This document shows, piece after piece, positions 30,350 to 40,991 of a stretch of 64,000 bases of DNA. The stretch's first letter is position 1. Each line of letters starts with the position of its first letter. Source of the DNA: Ahaetulla prasina (lineage: Eukaryota > Chordata > Lepidosauria > Squamata > Colubridae); contig NC_080542.1 of NCBI RefSeq assembly GCF_028640845.1, forward strand, positions 62,943,064-63,007,063, written 5' to 3'. The notes beneath the pieces were generated by a model. That model was not told the origin of the DNA, made no database searches, and saw only the letters and a list, made by a program, of their open reading frames with translations. Both the position numbers and the translations under genes were made by a program.

Positions 30350-31990
30350 TTTAGTGGTTATCTATACGATAAAATCGCCAGCTGAGGGACGGTCTGGACC
30401 GAATTTGGGATGATCCAAGCGAGGGAGAGGAGGCACGCCTTGTTGAGCCCATTTGGGATGAGTTTGACCCTGTGGCTCCCGAGGACGCCGACAGGTTGTT
30501 GGGGAGGCTGCACGGCACGACATGTTTACTGGACCCGTGTCCTTCCTGGCTGGTACTGGCCACTCAGGCGGTGACACGAGGCTGGCTCCAGAGGATTATC
30601 AACGCTTTGTTGGAAGGGTTTTCCTGCCGCCTTGAAAGAGGCGGTGGTGAGACCCTCCTTAAGAAGCCCTCCTGACCCAGCTATTTTAGGTAATTATCGT
30701 CCAGTCTCCAACCTTCGCTTTGTTGCGAAGGTTGTAGAGAGTGCCGTGGCGCGACAGCTACCCCAATACCTGGATGAAGACGTCTATCTAGACCTGCTCC
30801 AGTCCGCTTCCGACCCGGATACAGCACGGAGACAGCTTTGGTCGCATTGGTTGATGATCTCTGGAGGGCTAGGGACAGGGTTATTCCTCTGCCCTGGTCC
30901 TATTAGACCTCTCAGCGCGCTCGATACCATCGACCATGGTATCCTGCTGCGCCGGTTGGGGGATTGGGAGTGGAGGCACCGATATCGGTGGTTCTCCTCC
31001 TATCTCTCCGACCGGTCGCAGACGGTGTTGACAGGGGGCAGAGGTCGACCGCGAGGGCCTCACTTGTGGGGTCCTCAGGGTCGATTCTCTCGCCTGCTGT
31101 TCAACATCTACATGAAGCCGCTGGGTGAGATCATCAGTGGTTTCGGGTGAGATACCAGCAGTACGCTGATGATACCCAGCTGTATTTTTCCACCCCGGCC
31201 ACCCCAATGAAGTTGTTGAAGTGCTGTCCCGGTGTTTGGAAGCCGACGGGTCTGGATGGGGAGAAACAGGCTCAAGCTTAATCCTCCAAGACGGAGTGGC
31301 TGTGGATGCCGGCATCCCGATTCAGTCAGCTGCAGCCGCAGCTGGCTGTTGGAGGCGAATTATTGGCCCCAAAGGATAGGGTGCGCAACTTAGGTGTCCT
31401 CCTGGATGATCGGCTGTCGCTTGAAGATCATCTGACGGCCGCTCCAGGAGGGCCTTCCACCAGGTTCGCCTGGTTCGCAGTTGCGCCTTCCTTGATCGGG
31501 ATGCCTTATGCACAGTCACTCATGCGCTCGTTACCTCTCGCTTGGATTACTGTAATGCTCTCTACATGGGGCTCTTGAAGTGCACTCGGAGGCTCCAGTT
31601 AGTCCAGAATGCAGCTGCGCTGGTGATAGAGGAGCTACTCGTAGCTCCCATGTAACACCGCCTCCTGCGCTGACTGCACTGGCTGCCTGTGGCCTTCCGA
31701 GTGCACTTTAAGGTGTTGGTTACGACCTTTAAAGCGCTCCATGGCTTAGGACCTGGGTACTTACGGGACCGCCTGCTGTTACCACATGCCTCCCACCGAC
31801 CCGTACGCTCCCATAGAGAGGGACTTCTCAGGGTGCCGTCCGCCAAACAATGTCGGCTGGCGGCCCCCAGGGGAAGGGCCTTCTCTGGGGCTCCTACACT
31901 CTGGAACGAGCTTCCCCAGGTCTACGCCAAATACCTGACCTTCGATATTCCGTCGCGAACTAAAGACACATCTCTTTATTCGCGCGGGGC
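30350..31990 (+). pseudogene. L2 copy D reverse transcriptase, many frameshifts
   Basis: Recognisable pieces in order are LLGRLHGTTCLLDPCPSWLV (30498-30557), the finger region LGNYRPVSNLRFVAKVVESA (30687-30746), [18 protein letters not shown] with the palm Asp altered by loss of bases, [39 protein letters not shown] in a shifted frame near 31160, and the C-terminus HLRDRLLLP...WNELP to about 31990. At least six indels break it. It has the same missing 2 bases at the motif before LLFN as copies B and F. Confidence 0.88.
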
Positions 31991-32216
31991 TGGCCTAAAT
32001 TGGATTTTTAATGGGAAATTTTATTAATTTTTAAACGGGGTTTTTAGTTTATGGTAATTTAATTTCAGGCTAATTTTAAATAAGTTTTTTAAATGATATT
32101 TTAACTTGTAGATTTGTATTGCTGGTTTTATCTTGCCTGTACACCGCCCTGAGTCCTTCGGGAGAAGGGCGGTATAAAAATCAAATAAAATAAATAAATA
32201 AAATAATAAAATAAAT

Positions 32217-33160
32217 CGACAGCATTCCTCTGGTCTACTAATTTTGTCATTTTGTCAAAGAATGCGATAAGATTAGTCTGGCATGATCTGTTTTTGACAA
32301 ACCCATGTTGGCTTTTGGTTATTACTTTGTTTGCTTCTAGGTGTTTGGTGATTCGTTGCTTGATTATCTTTTCTAGAATCTTCCCCGATATTGAGGTCAG
32401 GCTGATAGGTCTGTAGTTTCCTGGGTCTGTTTTTTTTCCTTTTTTGAAGATGGGAACTACATCAGCTCTTTTCCAGTCCTCTGGCAGCTCCCCTGTGCTC
32501 CAGGATCTTTGAAAGATATAGTTCAGTGGTTCTGAGATCACGTCTGCCAGTTCCTTCAGAACCTTGGGGTGTAATCCATCCGGTCCTGGTGATTTGAACT
32601 CGTCTAGGGTAGACAGGTGTTCACTTACCATTTTCTTCCCTATTTTAACTTGTGTTTCTAATCTGTTTTTTGTAGTGCTGTTTTTGATAGGTTGGATTGT
32701 TTTTTCCTTTTGTGTAAAGACAGATGCAAAATATGAGTTAAGTAGATCTGCTTTCTCCCTGTTGCTTGTCATCTTCTTGCCACTTTCTCCCAGCAATGGG
32801 CCAATTGTTTCCTTGACTTTTTTCTTGTTTTTAACATGTTGGAAGAAGCTTTTTTTGTTATTTTTTACTTTTGTCGCTAGCCTTTGTTCATTGTGAGCCT
32901 TAGCTTTCCTCACTTCATCTTTACTGGCTCGGGCTGTTGCTGATATTCTGCCTTAGTTATTTGCCCCTCTTTCCACTTTTTATATTTGTCCTTTTTGTCT
33001 TTCAATTTGTCAGATAGTTCTTTATGCATCCATGCTGGTTTCTTTTGAGATCTATTATTTTTCTTCTTCATTGGTATTGTGCTAGACTGCGCTTTTATAA
33101 TCTCACTTTTCAAAATTTCCCAAGCTTCTTGAGTTGTTTTCCCCTGAGGATTCTCATCCA
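32217..33160 (-). pseudogene. CR1 reverse transcriptase, N-terminal half and linker
   Basis: Frames 33161-32910 and 32913-32217 give the linker (PAWMHKELSDKLKDKKDKYK, RKAKAHNEQRLATKVK) and the reverse transcriptase N-terminus: FKSPGPDGLHPKVLKELADV, FQRSWSTGELPEDWKRADVV, FKKGKKTDPGNYRPISLTS, KILEKIIKQRI and NKVITKSQHGFVKNRSCQTN, ending LIAFFDKMTKLVDQRNAVD where L2 begins. One frameshift (near 32911) separates the two frames. A gap-free continuation lies at 27539. Confidence 0.9.
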
Positions 33161-33855
33161 TTGAATCCTTCTCAAGCTCTCTCTAAGTTTATTGAAATTA
33201 GCTCTCTTAAAGTCCAAGACTCTAGTTTGACTTTGTTCTACTACTTGTATTTGCTTAATGTCGAATTCCAATATTGCGTGGTCACTTGCCCCCAAGGTTC
33301 CTGTAGCTTCAACACCTTCTATCATTTCATCTCTGTTAGTGAGAATTAAGTCCAGTATGGCTGATCCCCTTGTCGCCTTCTCTATTTTTTGGGAAACAAA
33401 GTTGTCTGCTAGGTTTGTTAGGAACCTGTTGGATCTTCCACTTGGTGCAGAGTTTGTTTCCCAGTTGATGTCAGGGTAGTTAAAATCCCCCATTACTACT
33501 GTGATGTGCTTCCTACATACCTTAGTTAGCTGACTAGCAAAAAGTTCATCTACTTCCTCTGTTTGGTTGGGTGGCCTATAGTATAGACCTATGGCAATAT
33601 CGTTTTTCACCCCTTTTATATTGACCCAAATACATTCAAGATGATTTTCATCATTGTTGTGCTCTATTTCTGTAGAGATGTAATTATTTCTTATATATAG
33701 TGCAACTCCACCTCCTCTTTTATTTGGTCTATTTCTTTTAAATAATTTATATCCCTCTAGCTGTATGTTCCATTTGTCAGTTTCATCCCACCAAGTTTCC
33801 GTAATGGCAACAATATCATATCTGCCCTCATTTACTTGAATTTCTAATTCACCCT
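33110..33855 (-). pseudogene. CR1 AP-type endonuclease, N-terminus missing
   Basis: Reading from 33855: YDIVAITETWW-like start with frame changes, GGGVALYI, then the open frame 33610-33110 with IAIGLYYRPPNQTEE, VVMGDFNYPDINWE, AILDLILTNRDEMIEGV and GASDHAILEFDI (catalytic Asp-His). These are the APE endonuclease motifs of CR1. The copy is truncated just before the first conserved Asn motif. Confidence 0.85.
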
Positions 33856-34050
33856 GTTAATTAATATCAGTGTAATGAATGCTGTTGTAAATCTTGATGG
33901 GTATTGCACAGAGATATTTGTATCCAGACGACACACTGTTTAAGGGAAGATAAAATGTTTATATTAAAAAAAATTTTAAAAATTAAAAAAGAGAGAGAGA
34001 AAGTTTTGTATAATGCTATCTCACAGTTTCCATTGTATTATTATTATTAT

Positions 34051-34815
34051 ACCATCCTTTTCAGACTATAAGACGCTCCAGACTATAAGACGCACAGTAG
34101 CTTTAGAGGAGGAAAACAAGAAAAAAAAATCTGCCTCTGCCTCTGCCTCTGCGGCCCATTCGCTGCCACCGCAACCCATTCACCACAGCCTATTTGCCGC
34201 AGCCCATTTGCTGTGGCCCATTTGCCACCACCACAGCCCATTCGCCATCACCCATTTGCTGCCATGGCCCATTCACCGCCGCCATGGCCCATTCACCTGT
34301 GATGGCAGCAGCAATAGGCAATGATAGGTGGTGGCGATCCCTGCTACCTAGAACAGCTGATCGGCACTGCATCAACCCCCCACACACTGCAATAAAAAGT
34401 CTTTTATTCAGAAGCCGATGAAGCTGTAAGAATGTGAGATGTAAGGAAAACAGCTTTCCCTATCTGAATAAAAAACTTCGGCTTCTCTGCCATGAGGGCC
34501 TGCAGGCTTACTTTTTACCCAGTCTAGTCAGGCTTAGTTTGGCCCAGTCTGCTTTCTGCTGACTGGCTAATTTGAATGAGCAGCTTCAGGTTTTGGGGCA
34601 TGGCAGCCACACAACAAGGGCCTTGCAGTTCAGCCCGATGAAACAAAGGAAACAAACTCCCCTTCGATTGGCGGCTGCTACTGCCTCAATCCCTGAAGCA
34701 GGAGACTGCCACATGGCCCCAGCCAATGTCTTTTACTCAGAAGCTAGTGAAAATGTTTTCCTTAGATTTCACATTCTTACAGCTTCACCATCACCAGAAT
34801 AAAACACTTTTGCTT
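34051..34815. mobile_element. Foldback DNA element with internal minisatellite
   Basis: The left part (34066-34096) has GACTATAAGACG(C/T) twice, related to the ends of the 22187-22553 element. A CTCTGC/CCCATTYGCY-rich repeat occupies about 34125-34300. Then 34419-34451 is complementary to 34755-34787 (31 of 33 bases), with weaker pairing extending outward to 34397 and 34810 (AAGTCTTTTATTC against GAATAAAACACTT). I see no coding sequence. The superfamily is unknown. Confidence 0.55.
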
Positions 34816-35327
34816 CTCTACTAGTGGGTCAGCCTATTCTGGACCTCTGGAGATCTTCAAAAAAGTAAGATCTTCAAAAAATAAGTAATAAAGTAAATGG
34901 CGTGATTAACATTTCCATTATTTTCAGTGGGAAGTAAAGGTAATTAAGTTCACATGAATGTAACCTATTAAGGTTATGTTTAACAATATAAAAGAACTAT
35001 ATCTTAAAAATGTCCCCCATTTCAACTAAATCATTTATGTCCATCCATTAAGATTTTTCTTAATAATTTGTCTATTTAGAACAACATAAAGGGAAGCAGA
35101 AAGGTACCCTGCATTAGGGCAGAGAACTGGTTATTAAATTATTTGAATCCCATCACTGAGTGGAAATCTATCATATTTTCAGAAATCTTGCCAAGAAAAC
35201 TTCAGGCACTCATAAGAATCAAGACTGGCTTGAAGACAGTATGTCAGGCAACGTGATAAAGCTCTTGAAATGGCTGCACTGATTCTTCAAGAGAATGGAA
35301 CATTTTTAACGTTGGTTCAAACTCAAA
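34816..35327. other. AT-rich spacer, nothing recognised
   Basis: No repeat termini or coding relics seen. Confidence 0.45.
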
Positions 35328-36330
35328 GGGTCTGGATGGGGAGAAACAGGCTCAAGCTCAATCCCTCCAAGACGGAGTGGCTGTGGATGCCGGCATCCCG
35401 GTACAGTCAGCTGAGTCCGCGGCTGACTGTCGGGAGCGAGTCATTGGCCCCGATGGAGAGGGTACGCAATTTGGGCGTTCTCCTGGATGAACGGCTGTCT
35501 TTTGAAGATCACTTGACGGCCGTCTCCAGGAGAGCTTTCCACCAGGTTCGCCTGGTGCGCCAGTTGCGCCCCTTTCTAGACCGGGATGCCTTGTGCACAG
35601 TCACTCACGCCCTTGTGACGTCTCGTCTGGACTACTGCAATGCTCTCTACATGGGGCTCCCCTTGAGGGGCATCCGGAGGCTGCAGTTAGTCCAGAATGC
35701 AGCTGCGCGGGTGATAGAGGGAGCCCCTCGTGGCTCCCGAGTGACACCTATCCTGCGCAGGCTGCACTGGCTACCTGTGGCCTTCCGGGTGCGCTTCAAG
35801 GTATTGGTGAACGTCTTTAAAGCGCTCCATGGCATAGGGCCGGGTTACTTACGGGACCGCCTGCTGCTACCGAATACCTCTCACCGACCCGTGCGCTCTC
35901 ACAGAGAGGGACTCCTCAGGGTGCCGTCGGCGCGACAGTGTCGGCTGGCGGCACCCAGGAAGGGCTTTCTCTGTGGGGGCTCCCGCCCTCTGGAACGAAC
36001 TCCCCCCAGGACTTCGTCAACTTCCGGACCTCCGAACCTTTCGCCGCGAGCTCAAAACTCACTTATTTATTTGCGCTGGACTGGGTTAGCTTTTTATGGG
36101 TTTTTAATTGGGTTTTATCGATGGGTTTTTAATGGGTTTTTAATGGGTTTTATTATTTGCTAAATTTTAATTGCGGCCAAATTGAATAAGTTTTTTAGTG
36201 GTATTTTAATAGTATTTATTTTGTAATAGGAATGTTTATTTTATCTGGCTGTAAACCGCCCTGAGTCCTTCGGGAGAAGGGCGGTATAAAAATTTAAATA
36301 ATAAAATAAATTTAAATAATAAATAATAAA
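35328..36330 (+). mobile_element. L2-clade LINE, copy E, 5'-truncated
   Basis: The open frame to 36163 enters L2 sequence at GGGTCTGGATGGGGAGAAAC (35328), i.e. after the catalytic palm, and reads [67 protein letters not shown] and DRLLLPNTSHRPVRS. A frameshift near 35960 replaces the usual [18 protein letters not shown] with unrelated residues. The 3' hairpin ACCGCCCTGAGTCCTTCGGG and an (AAAT)n tail close it. Its start lies about 10 bases from that of copy A on the L2 sequence. The ATG at 35270 lies in flanking DNA. Confidence 0.92.
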
Positions 36331-36570
36331 AGGAATGGGCCCTTCCAATAGCCTCATTTGTCCTTTCTTAGCAGCTTTAGAAAAGACATGTCCACTTTAG
36401 TGAAACAACACAATTGCCTGGCACTGAAGATTAATATAATATGCTACCTTAGTACTTTTTTTAAAGATGGAGAAAAAGCAAAGAAAGGCAAAAAAAAAAT
36501 TATTTCCATTAGAATTAAGAGACAGATATAAACCTTCCCAGCAAATAATACTTGAGGTATTCCACTAGGA

Positions 36571-36977
36571 CAGGGGTGTGAAGCTCAAGGCCCGCAGGCC
36601 GAATCAGGCCCACAAGGAGCTTAAATGCGGCCTGAAAAGACTGGGATATGGTACCTCTTCTGGCCAAAACAGGCTGCATGCCCCATGGCCTGTTTTCAGC
36701 CTCCCTGGCTTCCAGCAGCACTCTGCCAGCCAAAAATGGGCTGCGCAGAGGCCTCACGGGGCCTTTGCGCAGCCCATGTTTGGCCGGCACAGTGCTGCTG
36801 GAGGCCATTCAGGCCAAAATTGGGGCAGAGGGGGCTGCACGCAGCCCCACCGTGTCCTTTTTGCCTAGCAGGGTACTGCAGGAGTCGTCCATCCCATTTT
36901 CCCCATCCCCCGCTGGCCCACGGAAAAGAGCTACAATGCTGATCTGCCCTTTGAAGAAATCCAGTTTGACAGCTCTG
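36571..36977. mobile_element. hAT-like nonautonomous element, 407 bp
   Basis: The ends are CAGGGGTGTGAAGCTC and CAGTTTGACAGCTCTG, of the CAGGGGTGTCAAACTC type. The flanks CACTAGGA (36563-36570) and CACTAGAA (36978-36985) match at 7 of 8 bases, an 8-bp hAT target duplication with one change. The GC-rich interior gives open frames on both strands but no transposase motif. It contains an inverted repeat (GGGCTGCGCAGAGGCC near 36748 against GGCCTTTGCGCAGCCC near 36768). Confidence 0.85.
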
Positions 36978-38261
36978 CACTAGAATAAGTTCACATTCAA
37001 TCTTAACCAGGAAACTGACTAGGTTTCTTAGCCCAACCTATCCTAAGAGTTATTACTGAAGAAAAAAGGAGCAACCATCTATTATTACTTTTACATCTAC
37101 TGTTCCTCCAAAAATTCATGGTTTTCAAGGAAGAGTAGATGTGAAAGAAACAATTTCTTTTTTATTGGACAAAATAATTTTCATCTATATGGATTTGTCT
37201 ATTCTGCATAGTATCAGAAAATAAAGACAAGTTTGATTTCAAAATATCAATTTGATGGGGGTAGATATTAAAAGATTCCCCAGGAATCTTTTTCAAATGT
37301 GTGACACTACTGTCAGGTTTAGAATCTAAAGGATCTAACACTCATGAAGAAGGAATGTAGAGGGAAAGAGATGCAATATGTAAAATACACAACATTGTTG
37401 ACAGAGTTGAATAGTGGGAGATTAGAATAAAAATAATGGAAATACGTAGTTGTATTGTGTTCAATAGTTGCTTTTGGGCCTTCTAGAGGCATTTGATTGT
37501 CCAATATAAAACAGAACTCTGGCATAGATAAAATAAAGCCTGCCCTCATTATTGTAATTATGGCATGACAATGGTTGGATGATTAGAGAGCATCCTTAAA
37601 GTCTTTATGAGGAAATGAATGATTTAGCCTTGTCTAAGAAATAACACTTTATAGAAGGTCTAATTACCATTATAAAAGTTCTTAGAAATTGTTGTAATCT
37701 TTCATGGAGTAAGACTAATTTAAAAAACCAGGAGATACAGAAATTTTATGTCTTAGAGGCTTAATCCTTCTGCTAAGTGGGAAATACATTAATCAGATTC
37801 CAAAATACAGGGGGAAAAATACACAGCAAAAAAGAGAGAGAAACTCCAGAATAAAGAACTGCAAACAACAAAAGAGGGTTAAAAAAGTGTGGAATCTAGG
37901 ACTGCAAAGCCCTTCCACTGAAAGCCTATATTTTTAGCTTTATGTTTTATATAAGTAATTAGTCCTTCCACAACCTGTGCTTTGAGACTACAGATGTAAC
38001 AAGTATTCAGTCCATCTTGTAAAGAAATGCTATGTGGGGCCCCAAGCTGACCCATCTAATATATGATTGTGTGACCATAGGGAGGCAGTATGACTAGTAT
38101 GATACTTGTTGTATGGCTGTTATAATTTCAAACGGTTGTAAAATGACTACTTGTAAGTCAAACATTACTTGTACTTTATCAGTTCACTCTATCAATGTAC
38201 TTTGCCAGACTTTGACAGTGTCCTCTAGTTCATCTAGTAACAGAAAGATTTAGAAGTACAT
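36978..38261. other. AT-rich spacer, nothing recognised
   Basis: No coding relic, SINE box or repeat end was recognised across this 1.3 kb. Confidence 0.4.
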
Positions 38262-38612
38262 AAAAATACATAGGGTTGGAAGGGACCTTGGAAGTCTTTT
38301 GGTCCAGTTCCTTGCTCAAGCAGGAGACCCTATATTATTCCAGACAAATGCTTGTCCAGTCTTTTCAACAGTCCCTGAGTGGTTTACAAATGTCAGCATA
38401 TTGCCCCCAACAATCTGGGTCCTCATTTTATTGACCTCAGAAGAATGAAAGGCTGATTCAACCTTGAGCTGGTCAGGATCGAACTCTTGGCTGTGGGCAG
38501 AGTTTGCCTGCAATATTATATTCTAACCACTGACTCACCACAAATGTCTAAATATCTCCAGTCAAGGAGCATATAATTTCTGGAGGCAAGCTGTTCAACT
38601 GATTGATGACTG
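38262..38612 (-). mobile_element. CR1 3'-end fragment, split by a SINE
   Basis: TAGGGTTGGAAGGGACCTTG and GGTCCAGTTCCTTGCTCAAG at the left are the CR1 3' UTR. CTGGAGGCAAGCTGTTCAAC at 38580 continues the CR1 C-terminal coding region, and these parts are contiguous in the CR1 at 39985. It has decayed more than the other CR1 copies. Confidence 0.75.
38372..38540 (-). mobile_element. tRNA-headed SINE (second family), minus, inside CR1
   Basis: On the minus strand the head has GTGAGTCAGTGGTTAGAAT (A box) and AGAGTTCGATCCTGACC (B box). Then come CAAGGTTGAATCAGCCTTTC and GAGGACCCAGATTGTTGGGG, and it ends near GTAAACCACTCAGGG. The family is shared with 24112-24395 and 47635-47820. Confidence 0.75.
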
Positions 38613-39140
38613 TGCTGCATAGGTCATGTGTTAAAGTCTCTTTGTGGCAACATGCCAGCAGAGACAATAGGTGCAGAGGAAATATGAAACAACTTTGCAA
38701 GGGTGCTTCATTCAAGGCACTATTGAATAAGAACACTCTTTCAGAGATTATACAGACCTATTATTGAACATACTTCAGATGTTCCAAGCATTTCAGGTAT
38801 GCTGCATATTTTAGTGTTTTACCAGTTACACCAAGTTCATATGGGGGCACAAGAAAGGTCTTTTAGCTAAACAAAGTTGTGAGCCAAGATAATATTCATC
38901 CAAATATATGAGTAGAAAGGTTAATCCCACATATTGTATAATAAAGTGTCTAAAGTCTTAGTTATCAGCCCTTATATCTTTTTGGTAGAAAGGTAGAAAA
39001 TTATATTATATTATATAATTCATTCTAAACTCAGACTATACTTTCCCACTCAGAAATACCAAAATATTTCATGTTACAAGGTAAGAAAATGAAATTCTTT
39101 TTGTATAATATAAAAACAATATAAATAATATAACACAATA
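38613..39140. other. AT-rich spacer, nothing recognised
   Basis: No repeat termini or coding relics recognised. Confidence 0.4.
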
Positions 39141-39276
39141 TCAATTGTGTTGTAAATGTTGTACCTTGATGAACGTATCTTTTCTTTTATGTACACTGAG
39201 AGCATATGCACCAAGACAAATTCCTTGTGTGTCCAATCACACTTGGCCAATAAAATTCTATTCTATTCTATTCTAT
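39141..39276 (+). mobile_element. Rex1/CR1-group LINE 3' end with (TTCTA)n tail
   Basis: GATGAACGTATCTTTTCTTT, TATGTACACTGAGAGCATAT, CCTTGTGTGTCCAATCACAC and TTGGCCAATAAAATTCTATT form the same 3' UTR as at 15530-15655 and, inverted, at 55021, 60186 and 61158. Only the last 130 bases are present, as in extreme 5' truncation. Confidence 0.8.
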
Positions 39277-39984
39277 AAAGTGTTTATTGAAATAATCAGA
39301 TAATCAAATGAATCGTACGGGTTTGGCAACTGTCCCAATTTAAACATGCAAATCCAGTCTATAGGGGAAAAAGCTGTAGTGGAAATAATCAAAAGACATG
39401 AGGAATAATGAACCCTGAGAATGAAGTTGGCATTTAGTATTCTTGATCAATCTCCTCGATAAATATTCAATTTGGGATGACATTTAATTTTTAGCAGATA
39501 TTATTACGCTCCTCTCCTGCACAGATGAATGCAATAAATAATTTTTGGGGGGTTACTTAATGTCAAACACATTAGGCAGATTTACCATATGATTACGGAT
39601 GCAATTACATTTTAAATGTTTAGTCAAATAGTTGTAAGAAATAATGGAATTAGTGTATTGTTTTAGATTTATTTGTCCAGATGTTATTTCCATTTTTTTA
39701 ATGATAATATTCATATTGGGAATTAGAGTTCATGAAAATTGGCATAGAAATGTGAGAGAATAAATGCTAAACAGATGGATTTTTAGATAGAATTCATTTT
39801 ATAGACAAGTAATTCCTGAAGCCCTTTTTAATCCCAGATAAAATGAAAACAAACGTATAATATGTTAATGTAAAATAACTCCATCCATGCTCTATGTCTG
39901 AAGCTGTTGTGAGGATTAGAGTATTCTACTTCTGTTTATGCTTCTATGCTTAGATTCTCAATTTATACTGATCATCATCATTAT
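39277..39984. other. AT-rich spacer, nothing recognised
   Basis: No repeat termini or coding relics recognised. Confidence 0.4.
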
Positions 39985-40991
39985 CCTGAGAATTGGAAGG
40001 TATCTTAGAGGTTTTCTAATCCAATCCACTGCGTAAGCAGGAGACCTTATATACTATTTTGGACAAATGGATGTCCAGTTTCTTCTTATAAGAGTCCAAT
40101 GATAGAGTACCCAAAATCCCTGAAGGCAAGCTGTTCCACTGGTTGATGGTTCTCACTGTCAGGAAATTTCTCCTTAATTCTTTTTTTACAAAGTTTTTTA
40201 TTTTTTAACAAACATACACAAACAAACATACAATGCATTTTTTTCTGAACAGAGTGTTTGCCAGGTTCCAAATTTATACAACTTTTGGTTATCTTCCAAC
40301 ACACTTTATATGTTTCACTTTTTGCTATAATATTCTTTCTAATTCTTATTTTATTTTCTTTATTTCTATTTTATAACTAGTCTTACCCTTCGCCCTATAT
40401 TCTAATCCTTAATCAGTTTCTTTTTTCCTTTTTTCCTTCTGTCATTACTTCCTCCAAATTAAACCCTTTAATTTCAAATCAATCATTTTTCTAATATTTG
40501 ACCCTAACTCTAGATCATCCTATTCAACTAATTTCCCATTACTCCATCTCAGAATATAGTTTGAAGTATTTTCCCTAAATTCCCTTATTCCAATCACAAA
40601 TATTGATATTCATACAATTTTATTTATTCAACTTATCCAACATTTAGATCATTCATTTCCATTGCTTTTTGAACTGTTAATCTTCACATTATAATATAAT
40701 TTCAAATATTTTAAACTAGATCTCATATTTGCAACTAAAACATTTCATATAATATTCAAATATATATATTTATATCTCTTCATAATAAACCATAGTCAAA
40801 AAAAGACTTAATTAATCTTTATAACATAATATCATTTCAAATATTTTAAGTAAATTCCATAATTACCATTTAAAATATTCTTTTGTTTCAGATAGTTTAG
40901 CTAAATTCCATTATTACCATTAAAGCCATTTGTTGTATTTTCAATCTTTCTCCTCTTTTTTTCTTTCTCCTGAAATCCTTCACTCTCTATC

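Larger units (their letters stand above)
27551..32216 (+). mobile_element. L2-clade LINE, copy D, full length, inside CR1
   Basis: It starts after a T-run at 27551 with CTTCTTCTGCGCATGCGCGT and ends in an (AAAT)n tail at 32216. The layout is 5' region (27551 to about 28850), endonuclease (about 29230-30090), linker, reverse transcriptase (about 30350-31990), and 3' UTR with the ACCGCCCTGAGTCCTTCGGG hairpin near 32140-32175. At 4.67 kb it is the longest L2 here. It carries many one-base losses in short homopolymers, so no long frame survives. A candidate start ATG at 28859 (MASKLSRAYF...GSWDPERWY) precedes the endonuclease. Confidence 0.92.
26391..33855 (-). mobile_element. CR1 LINE, 5'-truncated, split by full-length L2 copy D
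   Basis: On the minus strand the order is AP endonuclease (33855 to about 33110), linker, reverse transcriptase N-terminal half (to 32217), [L2 copy D], reverse transcriptase C-terminal half (27550-26475), then a short 3' UTR ending GTTGGACTAGAAGGCCTCCA and a (TGTTA)n tail at 26391-26414. Without L2 it is about 2.8 kb. Comparison with the CR1 at 43310-43340 shows the two halves abut without loss at the insertion point. It is old enough to have been a target but its frames are long, so it is fairly young. Confidence 0.92.

Noticed and set aside
36578..36983. Overlapping 94-111-codon frames on both strands
   Set aside because: GC-rich interior of a nonautonomous hAT-like element; no domain.
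38386..38548. ACAAATGTC repeats as a target duplication of the SINE
   Set aside because: The left copy is within the SINE 3' sequence itself, as comparison with the 47635 copy shows (TAAACCA-CCAG follows), so the match is probably chance.
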